From: Gammaproteobacteria bacterium | Lineage (GTDB): Bacteria; Pseudomonadota; Gammaproteobacteria; Xanthomonadales; Xanthomonadaceae | Direction: 5' to 3' | DNA: 14,929 bases | NCBI GenBank assembly: GCA_026398715.1 | Contig: JAPLSI010000084.1 | Coordinates: 1-14,929 of the forward strand | Part shown: one piece after another, positions 7,053-13,990 of the stretch | Numbering within the stretch: the stretch's first letter is position 1 | Layout: each line of letters opens with the position of its first letter | Made by a program: the position numbers and the translations under genes | The notes under the pieces: model-generated | Told to the model about the DNA's origin: nothing | The model's database searches: none | Seen by the model: only the letters and a program-made list of their open reading frames with translations

Positions 7053-8426
7053 TCAGAACTTGTGCGCGCCGTGCGCACCGAGATTCATCTGGTACTGCAG
7101 GGTGATGGCGTTGTCGGTGTCATCCGGGTTCGGACGGTCGTGGCTGTATTGCAGGCGGACCAGGCTGAATTCGCTATTGATCCAGGACAGCATCAAGCTA
7201 TGGCGAACCGGGTCGAAGTCGCTGGCGTAGGGACCTTCGCTGTCGGCCCACAGGCGGTCGTAGCGATAGCCCGATTCCCAATTCCTGTTGATGCGATACA
7301 CGCCTTCCACGTAGGCGCCGCGTCGCGTGCCTTTCCAGGCCCGGGTGAGGGCTTCACCTCTGGGATCAACGAAGTCGCCATCGCGATCATCGAGGAAATA
7401 TTCGCCGCGCACGGTCACGCCGCCATCCTTGAAGTTGCCCTCGGGCGCCCATTTCCAAGTGGCGTCGGCGATGTAAAGGCGATTGTCGCCGACAAATCCG
7501 TCCTCGCTGCCTTCGCTGCGTGAATCGAGCATCGAAACGCCGGCCAGCCACTCATTCTCGTTGCCGACGTTGCCGCCCGCATGCGCAAACAGCGTGCGCA
7601 CGCCGGCGCCGGAGTTCGCGGCGCCACCGCTGGGATAATTCTGGCCGCGGAACAACTCGGCGCCGACCTCGACGAAAATATCGGTCGGTGCGACCCAGCG
7701 CAACTGCACGCCGTCGTCGCCGTACTGGTTGCCCAGGAACGCCTGGTACGGCAGCGGACGGTCGAAGAACTTGTCGGTGTGCGCGTGGTGGCTGTTGAGG
7801 TAGCCGATGTTGGAGAAAAACCGGCCCAGGCGAAGCGCGATGCCGCCAGGCAATGAAGTTGCATCAACGAATGCTTCCTCGATGCCGAGTTCGGTCTCGC
7901 CGTCTTCGCTGCCGACGGCAAGGGTCAGCTGGCCGTAGAACTTGTCGTCGATGTTGGCGGCGAACGAGAGTTCGCTTTCGCCCAGCGAAAAGCCCTTCGC
8001 CGACGGTGCGCCCTCGCCGACGAGCGGAAAGCCGCTGCGCTGGTAGGCGTCCGGGTCGAGCGAGTGTCCGGTGTAGCTGCCGTTGAGGATGAGGGTGATG
8101 GCGGGATTGAACGCGTTGCCATTGGCGCTTTCCGGCGCAGCGGCCGGGGCCGGATTCGCCGATGTTTCCGAAGCAATTGCCTCGCCACTGGCCAGCGGTG
8201 CCGATTTCATCGCCTCCATTTCTGCACGGGTCGCATCCAGCGCCGCGGTCGCCGCTTCGGCCTGCCTGCGCATCGCTTCTGCATTGGCCTCGAGCGCCTG
8301 TATGCGGGCTTCAAGCGCTTCAATGCGGCTTTGCTGGCTTGTCGCGGCGCTGGACGCCGGGGTGGCAGCGTGGGCGGCTTGCGCGCAGGCAAGCGATACG
8401 GCCAGGGCGAGGAGGGGGCTACGCAT
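7053..8426 (-). CDS. Outer-membrane beta-barrel porin-like protein of the zinc-uptake operon
   Basis: The 457-residue product has a Sec signal (1-20, cleavage after AHA) and a heptad-like coiled coil (about 33-75, SRIEALEARIQALEANAEAM). An Ala/Pro/Ser linker follows, then a barrel-like region of alternating strands and Gly/Asp-rich loops, ending in the C-terminal Phe typical of outer-membrane proteins. The layout resembles OprO/OprP-type porins. There is no TonB box or plug domain, so passive diffusion is expected. SHHAH (212-216) in a predicted loop could bind metal. It is first in the operon, 9 bp before znuA. ATG 8426 gives the normal signal peptide and sits about 26 nt after the predicted transcription start; ATG 8441 would leave a very short leader without a ribosome-binding site. 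A role in zinc entry is inferred. Confidence 0.8.
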   Translation of the reverse strand: MRSPLLALAVSLACAQAAHAATPASSAATSQQSRIEALEARIQALEANAEAMRRQAEAATAALDATRAEMEAMKSAPLASGEAIASETSANPAPAAAPESANGNAFNPAITLILNGSYTGHSLDPDAYQRSGFPLVGEGAPSAKGFSLGESELSFAANIDDKFYGQLTLAVGSEDGETELGIEEAFVDATSLPGGIALRLGRFFSNIGYLNSHHAHTDKFFDRPLPYQAFLGNQYGDDGVQLRWVAPTDIFVEVGAELFRGQNYPSGGAANSGAGVRTLFAHAGGNVGNENEWLAGVSMLDSRSEGSEDGFVGDNRLYIADATWKWAPEGNFKDGGVTVRGEYFLDDRDGDFVDPRGEALTRAWKGTRRGAYVEGVYRINRNWESGYRYDRLWADSEGPYASDFDPVRHSLMLSWINSEFSLVRLQYSHDRPNPDDTDNAITLQYQMNLGAHGAHKF

Positions 8427-8451
8427 GAGGTCAGGATCCATGGAATAAACT

Positions 8452-8470
8452 AACGTTACATTATAACGTT
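8452..8470. promoter_or_regulatory. Probable Zur operator upstream of the porin-znuA-znuB operon
   Basis: AACGTTACATTATAACGTT is a 19-bp inverted repeat with 7-bp perfect arms (AACGTTA and TAACGTT); around the central T (8461) only one pair is mismatched. Its core GTTACATTATAAC closely resembles the gammaproteobacterial Zur consensus GTTATA(N)TATAAC, and it stands out in a GC-rich setting. It precedes zinc-transport genes and overlaps the -10 element on their strand, so zinc-loaded Zur would block transcription when zinc is sufficient. The Zur assignment is inference from the motif and the genes. Confidence 0.78.
8460..8465 (-). promoter_or_regulatory. -10 element of the zinc-uptake operon promoter
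   Basis: On the minus strand this is a perfect TATAAT, lying inside the inverted repeat. The predicted transcription start is near 8452, leaving about 26 nt of leader before ATG 8426. The -35 region is weak: TTGCAT at 8486-8481 has a 15-nt spacer, and TATTGC at 8488-8483 has a 17-nt spacer. A near-consensus -10 with a poor -35 fits a promoter controlled by a regulator. Confidence 0.6.
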
Positions 8471-8545
8471 CTATGCAACCATGCAATACGGCAGGGGCGA
8501 AGGCCTGGACGCTGTCCTAGACTCCGGAAAAACCCGGGGGAGACG

Positions 8546-9463
8546 ATGACGATGACGAAGGCGAGGACGACCCTTTATGCCCTGGCGCTGGCGGCGCTCA
8601 CGCTGCCGACGATGGCCGCAGCGGACTGTCCGCCCGCGGACTGGACGGGCGACCAGCTGAAGCAACTGAAGGCCGAGGGTTTCAAGCTGGACGACGATGC
8701 GCGCCGTGCGCAACTTGCCACCGGACTGATCAGCTGCCTGTCCGACCCGGATCCTGAACTGCGCGACGGCATCGCCTTCGAGGCGTGGTCCACCTGGCTT
8801 CGCTCGGACAAGATCAGCGCAGAGACCCGGCTTGCCGCGGTTGCGGAATTGTTGCCGGCCTTGCAGGCCGATGCGCCGGACCCGAATGGTTTTCGCAAGC
8901 CTTTCGCGGCCCTGGTCCTTTCCGAACTTGCCCGCGCCGATCGCAAGTCGCCGTACCTGTCGCCCGAGCAGCGCGCGCAAATGCTCGAAGGCGGTGCAGC
9001 CTACCTGGAAGGCGTACGCGACTATCGCGGATTCGACGCGCGCGAAGGTTGGCGGCATGGCGTTGCCCACGGCGCGGACCTGATGCTGCAGCTGGTCCTG
9101 AACCCGGCGATCGACAAGCCGCAACTCGATCGCGTGATCGCGGCCGTTGCTACCCAGGTGACGCCACCGGGCGAGCAGTTCTATGTCTATGGAGAGTCGG
9201 CGCGACTGGCCAGGCCCGTGCTCTACGCCGCCCTGCGCGGCCTGCATTCCGCTGCCGACTGGGATGCCTTCTTCAAGAAGATCTCCGACCCGGCGCCACT
9301 GGCGAAATGGCCCGATGCCTTCCGCGACAACGCCGGGCTTGCCCGTCGCCACAACGCGCGCGCCTTCCTGCTGGTCGTCTATTCCGAGATCGCCGACAGC
9401 AAGGACGAAAAACTCATGCAGATGTTGCCAGCGGTGAAGGCGGCGATGGCGGTCGTACCATGA
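8546..9463 (+). CDS. DUF2785 domain-containing secreted protein
   Basis: The 305-residue protein starts with a Sec signal peptide (about 1-27, cleavage near TMAAA) and is otherwise helical, with the DUF2785 pattern: ISCLSDPDPELRDGIAFEAWSTWLR (about 63-87), then RDYRGFDAREGWRHGVAHGADLMLQL (about 161-186). The invariant-looking GWRHGVAHGAD segment, with two His and an Asp, is the best candidate for a functional site, but no activity is established for the family. ATG 8546 is preceded by GGGGGAG about 4 nt upstream. It is divergent from the zinc operon: its start is 75 bp from the Zur-like operator, so shared regulation is possible but untested. Its last 50 bp overlap the 3' end of the convergent EamA gene. 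Confidence 0.8.
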   Translation: MTMTKARTTLYALALAALTLPTMAAADCPPADWTGDQLKQLKAEGFKLDDDARRAQLATGLISCLSDPDPELRDGIAFEAWSTWLRSDKISAETRLAAVAELLPALQADAPDPNGFRKPFAALVLSELARADRKSPYLSPEQRAQMLEGGAAYLEGVRDYRGFDAREGWRHGVAHGADLMLQLVLNPAIDKPQLDRVIAAVATQVTPPGEQFYVYGESARLARPVLYAALRGLHSAADWDAFFKKISDPAPLAKWPDAFRDNAGLARRHNARAFLLVVYSEIADSKDEKLMQMLPAVKAAMAVVP

Positions 9464-10331
9464 AGGGATGGAGGAACACCGCCAGCAGGATGATGGCCAC
9501 GCCAAGGTAGAAGCTGGCGCCCAGTTCCCGGTGTTCGTCCAACAGCACGATCGCCAACGCGATCGCGTAAACCGGTTCGAGGTTCACCGCCAGCTGCGCC
9601 TGGAACGCGGACAGATTCCGCAGCGCTTTCAGTGACAGTGCAAACGGCAGCAGGGTGCAGGCCATCGCGAGCACCAGCAGCAGGGCCGCATCGCGTGCGC
9701 CTGGCAGCAACGCGCCGGCGCTGGAATCGAGCATGCCCATGAAGGCCAGCGGCAACCCGAGCAAACCCAGGAACACCATGCCGGCGCCAAGCTCGACGCA
9801 GGTGACGGTCAGCGAGTCGGCCTGTTCCACCAGGCGCTTGTTGAAGGCGCCGAACAAGGCGACCAGCAAGGCGGACGCCACGCCGACCAGGATGCCCCAG
9901 TGCATTCCGCTTGGCACACCGCCCACGACCAGGGCGACACCGGGCACGACGGCGACGCCAAGCACCAACTCACGCGGATCCATCCGCCGGCCGGCGATGG
10001 CCGGTTCGACCAGTGCGAGGAAGACCGGGGCGAGCGCGATGCAACTCACTGCGACCGAGGCATTGGCAAGCTTGATGGATCCGTAGAACGTGAGCCAGTG
10101 CAGCGCCACCAGGATGCCGATGCCGGCGTAGGAGGCCAGCAGACGTGCAGGCAGCGCGCGCAGTCCCCGCCAAACCCTGGGCACCAGCAACAGCGCGGCA
10201 GTGACCAGAAGCATGCGCCACCAGACCAGCGCCAGCGCGGGCAGCGTGATGAGTTTTCCCAGGATGGCGGTGAATCCCCACAGCAGCACGCAGAAATGAA
10301 TCTGCCAGTGGGCCTTGCGCGTGGGCGTCAT
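9414..10331 (-). CDS. EamA (DMT superfamily) drug/metabolite transporter
   Basis: This inner-membrane transporter of 305 residues has about ten hydrophobic helices in two EamA repeats (roughly 10-130 and 150-285), the normal size for the family. Its substrate cannot be read from sequence; relatives export amino acids, drugs or metabolites. The second repeat contains the typical LLPFALSLKALRNLSAFQAQLAVNLEPVYAIALA stretch. The start is ATG 10331, 4 bp after the bcp stop on the same strand, with MTPTRKAHWQIHFCVLLWGF leading into helix 1; longer frames just shadow bcp. No strong Shine-Dalgarno is seen, so translational coupling to bcp is likely. The C-terminal tail (VRPPSPPSPLATSA) is encoded across the convergent DUF2785 gene end. 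Confidence 0.86.
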   Translation of the reverse strand: MTPTRKAHWQIHFCVLLWGFTAILGKLITLPALALVWWRMLLVTAALLLVPRVWRGLRALPARLLASYAGIGILVALHWLTFYGSIKLANASVAVSCIALAPVFLALVEPAIAGRRMDPRELVLGVAVVPGVALVVGGVPSGMHWGILVGVASALLVALFGAFNKRLVEQADSLTVTCVELGAGMVFLGLLGLPLAFMGMLDSSAGALLPGARDAALLLVLAMACTLLPFALSLKALRNLSAFQAQLAVNLEPVYAIALAIVLLDEHRELGASFYLGVAIILLAVFLHPFMVRPPSPPSPLATSA

Positions 10332-10335
10332 CGGC

Positions 10336-10833
10336 TCATCGGGCCGCGACTTTCTTCGCTTTGGCCTTGGGCACCGTGCCAGCGAGGTAGTCGCGGACTT
10401 CGGCAGCGTGCGCATCCGGGCTCACCTTGTCCCAGACCTTCTCGATGTTGCCATCGCTGCCGATCAGGTAGGTGCAGCGGAGCACGCCGAAGTACTTGCG
10501 CCCGTACAGGCTTTTTTCCACCCACACGCCGTAGGCTTCCAGCAGTTCGTGGTCCGGGTCGGCGAGCAACGGGAAATTCAGCCCGTGCTTGAGGGCGAAG
10601 CGATCGTGGGCAGCAGCTTTGTCGGCGCTGACGCCGAACACAGGCACGCCGAGCCGGTCGAAGGCAGGCATCGCATCCCGGAAGCCACAGGCTTCGCGCG
10701 TGCAACCAGGCGTGTTGTCCTTGGGGTAGAAGTACAGCAGGTATCGCCGCCCTTTCAGGCTGTCGCTATCGAAGGATCTACCGCCGTCGGCGGCGAGCTT
10801 GAACGAGGGGGCGGCATCGCCGGCCTTGAGCAT
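10336..10833 (-). CDS. bcp: Thioredoxin-dependent peroxiredoxin, BCP/PrxQ type
   Basis: This cytoplasmic thiol peroxidase reduces H2O2 and organic hydroperoxides using thioredoxin. The 165-residue thioredoxin-fold protein has the PrxQ active site PKDNTPGCTREACGF, with peroxidatic C44 and resolving C49 four residues apart (atypical 2-Cys). The family length is about 155-160; a short Lys/Ala-rich tail (PKAKAKKVAAR) adds a few residues. ATG 10833 (MLKAGDAAPSF) matches family starts and has AGGAA about 8 nt upstream; a longer frame from 10902 would add an implausible Pro-rich leader. It is the first gene of a probable two-gene operon with the EamA transporter and is divergent from yaeQ. Confidence 0.93.
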   Translation of the reverse strand: MLKAGDAAPSFKLAADGGRSFDSDSLKGRRYLLYFYPKDNTPGCTREACGFRDAMPAFDRLGVPVFGVSADKAAAHDRFALKHGLNFPLLADPDHELLEAYGVWVEKSLYGRKYFGVLRCTYLIGSDGNIEKVWDKVSPDAHAAEVRDYLAGTVPKAKAKKVAAR

Positions 10834-10884
10834 GGTCGCGGTTCCTGGTCGGCCCGGACGGGCAGGGAAAGGATAGGTGGGGGC

Positions 10885-10890
10885 ATTATA
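10885..10890 (-). promoter_or_regulatory. Possible -10 element for bcp
   Basis: The minus strand reads a perfect TATAAT here, in an otherwise very GC-rich bcp-yaeQ divergent region. The predicted start point is near 10878, about 45 nt upstream of the bcp ATG. No good -35 hexamer sits at the proper distance (TTGAAG at 10902-10897 is too close), so the assignment is tentative. Confidence 0.4.
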
Positions 10891-10911
10891 TCCGGCCTTC
10901 AAACCGGCCGC

Positions 10912-10928
10912 CCCGGCCCTGGGCCGGG
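10912..10928. repeat. GC-rich inverted repeat in the bcp-yaeQ intergenic region
   Basis: CCCGGCCC and GGGCCGGG are perfect 8-bp arms around a single T (10920). It lies 22 bp upstream of the possible bcp -10 element and 46 bp before the yaeQ start. It could be a protein-binding site or simply reflect local G+C richness. No known consensus was recognised. Confidence 0.4.
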
Positions 10929-10973
10929 CCGCGTGCGATCATGCGCGCCAGCACACAGGGCACGGACGCAACC

Positions 10974-11519
10974 ATGGCCGTCAAGGCAACCATCTTCAAG
11001 GCGGAACTGCAGGTCAGCGACATGGACCGCAACCACTACCAGGCTTATTCGCTGACCCTGGCCCAGCACCCCTCCGAAACCGAGGAGCGTTTGATGCTTC
11101 GGTTGCTGGCGTTCGCGCTGAACGCCGACGAGGCGCTGGTGTTCGGACGGGGCATCAGCACGGACGACGAACCGGACCTGTGGCAGAAAGACCTGACCGG
11201 GCAGGTGGACCTGTGGATCGAAGTAGGCCAGCCCGATGAACAGCGCATCCGCAAGGCCTGCGGTCGCGCAGGCAAGGTCCGCGTCTACAACTTCAGCGGA
11301 CGCAGCGCCGCGCTCTGGTGGGAAAAGAACGCGCAGGCGCTGGAGCGCTGCCGCAACCTGGAGGTGTTCGACGTGCCGTCGGACACCAGCCAGGCGATTG
11401 CGGCACTGTGCAAGCGCAGCATGTCGCTGCAGTGCTTCGTGCAGGATGGCGAAGTCCAGTTGATGGACGACGCCACCACGGTCAACGTCAATTTAATTGA
11501 GCGCGTCCGTTCCGGATGA
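10974..11519 (+). CDS. yaeQ: YaeQ family protein
   Basis: The 181-residue protein is the same length as E. coli YaeQ and begins with the family hallmark MAVKATIFKAELQVSDMDR. Further along are the conserved GISTDDEPDLWQKDLTGQVDLWIEVGQPDEQRIRKA (about 60-95) and the C-terminal IERVRSG. The YaeQ fold is related to the PD-(D/E)xK nuclease superfamily; the VDLWIEVG segment is where the acidic residues fall, but nuclease activity is unproven. The E. coli gene was once linked to RfaH-independent haemolysin expression, so the role is unclear. I start at ATG 10974 to match the family; an upstream in-frame ATG at 10941 is less likely. The last 32 bp overlap the convergent lipoprotein gene. Confidence 0.92.
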   Translation: MAVKATIFKAELQVSDMDRNHYQAYSLTLAQHPSETEERLMLRLLAFALNADEALVFGRGISTDDEPDLWQKDLTGQVDLWIEVGQPDEQRIRKACGRAGKVRVYNFSGRSAALWWEKNAQALERCRNLEVFDVPSDTSQAIAALCKRSMSLQCFVQDGEVQLMDDATTVNVNLIERVRSG

Positions 11520-11934
11520 TCACGCGCGAACCTTCGCGCACGCCATTCAGGTCGTCCTGCGACAGGACCACGGTCCGGCCATCGTTCATGCGGATGGTCA
11601 CTTCATGCCAGGTCTTGTCCATGTTCTTTTCGATGGCGTTGCCGGCGAAGCCGCCAGCCACTGCGCCCGCAACCGTGGCGGCCTTCTTGCCGTCGCCCGA
11701 ACCGACCTGGTTGCCCAGTACGCCACCGATCAGCGCGCCGGCAACCGCGCCTGCGCCGGACGTGCGGCGTTGTTCGCCGGTGTAGCTTTCGATGCGTTGC
11801 ACGACACCGCAGTCGTAGCAGTTGGTCGGCGCGTTGTTGTAGCTGGAACTGCGATAGCCGTCGTTGCCGCCGTAGCTGCTGCACGCGGACAAGGCCAGGG
11901 CCGCAGCCGCGGCGAAGAGGATTCCGATTTTCAT
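11488..11934 (-). CDS. Glycine-zipper 2TM-domain outer-membrane lipoprotein (SlyB/17-kDa antigen-like)
   Basis: The 148-residue lipoprotein has a signal peptide with lipobox LSAC (C18), followed by a Tyr/Ser/Asn-rich segment with C39 and C42. A glycine zipper lies at about 59-105 (GAGAVAGALIGGVLGNQVGSG, then VAGAVAGGFAGNAIEKN), with a C-terminal beta-rich domain containing VTIRMNDGRTVVLSQDDL. This is the Rick_17kDa_Anti/SlyB-type architecture, whose members sit in the outer membrane and often respond to envelope stress. No enzymatic function is expected. ATG 11934 has AGGAG 9 nt upstream, a strong site. It probably stands alone as a transcription unit, with a 3' end that overlaps yaeQ. Confidence 0.88.
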   Translation of the reverse strand: MKIGILFAAAAALALSACSSYGGNDGYRSSSYNNAPTNCYDCGVVQRIESYTGEQRRTSGAGAVAGALIGGVLGNQVGSGDGKKAATVAGAVAGGFAGNAIEKNMDKTWHEVTIRMNDGRTVVLSQDDLNGVREGSRVIIRNGRAQLN

Positions 11935-12023
11935 TTGATTTGACTCCTGATGGTTAGTTCGCCACCAAGGTACGACCAGGGGCATGCCCCCTCGGTGCGG
12001 CAGCGCACGTAGCGTCCCGGCGC

Positions 12024-12788
12024 TTATTCCGCGTTCAAGGTCTCTGGCTTTTCGAGCATGTCGGGAACCAGGCGGTCGAACTCGCGCTTGACGACGGCAT
12101 AGCATTCACAGACGCGCGACCCGAGGCCATCGCGTTGCAGCACGGTGATGTGGCCGCGGCGGTAGCTGATTACCCCCGCCCGTTGCAGGCGTCCCGCAGC
12201 CTCGGTGACGCCTTCGCGGCGTACGCCGAGCATGGAGGCGATGAGTTCCTGGGTCATGATCAGTTCATTGCCCGACATCCGGTCGAGCGTCAGCAACAGC
12301 CAGCGGCACAGTTGCTGTTCGAGCGTGTGCCTGCGATTGCAGGCCGCCGTCAGCGACATCTGGGTGATAAGCGCCTGCGTATAACGCAACAACACGTGCA
12401 TCAGGGCGCCGGCGCTGTTGAATTGTTCGACCAGCACCGATTGGCGAAGGCGAAAGCCGGCGCCGCCGGTCTGCACGACGGACCGGCTCAGCATCGACTC
12501 GCCGCCCATGAACAGGGGCACGCCGAGCACGCCTTCATTGCCCACGCCGGCGATTTCCGCCGACGATCCGTTCTCCATCACGTATTGCAGCGACATGATG
12601 GAGGTGGTCGGAAAAAATGCGTGCGTCATGTGCGCACCGGACTCGCACAGCACGTCGCCTACCAGTACCTGCATCGGCTCCAGGTCGGGCAGCAGGCGCA
12701 GCAGGTCGGCCACGGGCAGCGCGCCCAGGATCCGGTTGCGCCGGGCTGCATGGAACCCAGGGTTGTCCGAAGGGGAGGGCATGCCCAT
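12024..12788 (-). CDS. Crp/Fnr family transcriptional regulator
   Basis: The 254-residue DNA-binding regulator has a cyclic-nucleotide-binding-like beta-roll (about 20-125), a dimerisation helix (about 126-165) and a Crp-type winged helix-turn-helix (TQELIASMLGVRREGVTEAAGRLQRAGVI, 179-207). The cNMP phosphate-binding Arg/Ser signature is not evident, and FNR-type N-terminal cysteines are absent, so neither cAMP nor an iron-sulfur cluster is an obvious ligand. Such divergent members, with ACNRRHTLEQQLCRWLL in the linker helix, are common in proteobacteria and often lack known effectors. ATG 12788 lies 5 bp after the stop of the REC-PAS-PAS gene; ATG 12782 is an alternative. Tight spacing suggests co-expression and a shared signalling role. 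Confidence 0.86.
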   Translation of the reverse strand: MGMPSPSDNPGFHAARRNRILGALPVADLLRLLPDLEPMQVLVGDVLCESGAHMTHAFFPTTSIMSLQYVMENGSSAEIAGVGNEGVLGVPLFMGGESMLSRSVVQTGGAGFRLRQSVLVEQFNSAGALMHVLLRYTQALITQMSLTAACNRRHTLEQQLCRWLLLTLDRMSGNELIMTQELIASMLGVRREGVTEAAGRLQRAGVISYRRGHITVLQRDGLGSRVCECYAVVKREFDRLVPDMLEKPETLNAE

Positions 12789-12793
12789 CTCGT

Positions 12794-13987
12794 TCAAGCG
12801 GGCGGGGTCGTTTCGCGCACGATGTCGACGCGCAGCCAACCCTCGCCGGTCCGGCTGGCATGCTGCTGCATCTCCACCTCGAGTTTCGTGCCATCGCTGC
12901 GCACCAGGGTCGCGTGCCGCACGATGTCGCGGGTTCCGCTGGCGATCAGCTGGTCGAACCGTGCTTCGTGGTCCCGATCCGCATCGCGCGCCAGCGCTGC
13001 GGGCCCGAGCTCGAGCAATTGCTCGCGCGTGTAGCCCGACATCCGGCAGGCGGCGGCATTCGCGTCCACGTATCGCATGCTGGCGCGGTCGACCAGGAAG
13101 ATGCCCTGCGTCGTCGCATCCATGGCGTCCCGGAATCGTTGCAGGCCCTTGTCTTGCGCCAGCGCGCTGGCTGCCATCCTTCCCGTTACGTCCATGCCGA
13201 TGCCGCGGTAGCCGCGGAAGCGACCGGCTTCGTCGAACATCGGCTCGCCGCTGGTCTGCAGGAATTGCTCGCTGCCATCGGCGTGCACCCGCCGATAGAC
13301 GAAATCCAGGAACGGTTTTCGCATCGCGAGCTTTTCGCCCAGCATCGCGCGGTCGGCTTCGTTCCAGCTTGGCCCCGCGCCATCGTCTCCGCCGGTCGCC
13401 TCGCCCAGCCCCAGCATCTCGAGGGCGGGGCCGGACACCCGGGTGAATTCACCGTGTTCGTCCTGCTCCCAGTACCAGTCCGAGGCCAGCTCCACCAGGC
13501 TTCGGAAGCGCGCTTCACTCTCGCGAAGTTCGGCGGTCCGCGCCAGGACGATCTGTTCCAGTTGCCGTTTGCTGGCCTCTATCCGCTTGTACAGCAAGCG
13601 AACCTCCAGCATGTTGCGGATGCGCGTCTGGACTTCCAGCACGTCGAAGGGCTTGCTGATGAAATCCTTGGCGCGCGCCTGAAGCGCGCGCAGCTTCTGC
13701 GACGGTTGCGCGGTCAGCACCAGAACCGGCAGGTAACCGCCCTGTTCTATCTCCTTCAGGCCCTCCATCACCTGGAACCCGTCCATGTCGGGCATCTGCA
13801 GGTCGAGCAGGATCAGGTCGTGGTGATGGGCGCTGTACAGCCGGACCACGTCGCGTGGCTTGGCGGTCGTGGTGACATTCGTGTAACCGGTGGCAGCCAG
13901 CATTTGCGCCAGCACTTCCAGGTTGGCCGGTTGGTCGTCCACGACCAGGATATTTGCGCCCAGCAGTTCTTCGTCGGTGACGGTCAT
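12794..13987 (-). CDS. Response regulator with two PAS domains and no output domain (REC-PAS-PAS)
   Basis: The 397-residue cytoplasmic signalling protein has a receiver domain (about 12-128) with D17/D18, phosphoacceptor D62 (LLDLQMPDMDG), T92 and K112 (SKPFD). A charged coiled coil (about 130-160, ending TAELRESEARF) leads into PAS 1 (about 161-272, ending GIGMDVTGR), and PAS 2 follows (about 286-392, with YVDANAAACRMSGYT). It stops right after PAS 2 (IVRETTPPA), where homologous proteins usually continue into a histidine kinase or GGDEF domain; no such sequence follows, because the next gene begins 5 bp later. The ATG at 13987 lacks a clear Shine-Dalgarno and directly follows a 12-bp palindrome. 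Partner kinase and ligand are unknown. Confidence 0.86.
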   Translation of the reverse strand: MTVTDEELLGANILVVDDQPANLEVLAQMLAATGYTNVTTTAKPRDVVRLYSAHHHDLILLDLQMPDMDGFQVMEGLKEIEQGGYLPVLVLTAQPSQKLRALQARAKDFISKPFDVLEVQTRIRNMLEVRLLYKRIEASKRQLEQIVLARTAELRESEARFRSLVELASDWYWEQDEHGEFTRVSGPALEMLGLGEATGGDDGAGPSWNEADRAMLGEKLAMRKPFLDFVYRRVHADGSEQFLQTSGEPMFDEAGRFRGYRGIGMDVTGRMAASALAQDKGLQRFRDAMDATTQGIFLVDRASMRYVDANAAACRMSGYTREQLLELGPAALARDADRDHEARFDQLIASGTRDIVRHATLVRSDGTKLEVEMQQHASRTGEGWLRVDIVRETTPPA

Positions 13988-13990
13988 GGC

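Noticed and set aside
8441..8486. Longer porin start sites at 8441 or 8486
   Set aside because: They would put the start upstream of, or almost at, the predicted transcription start, lie before or inside the operator, and add a polar leader that spoils the signal peptide.
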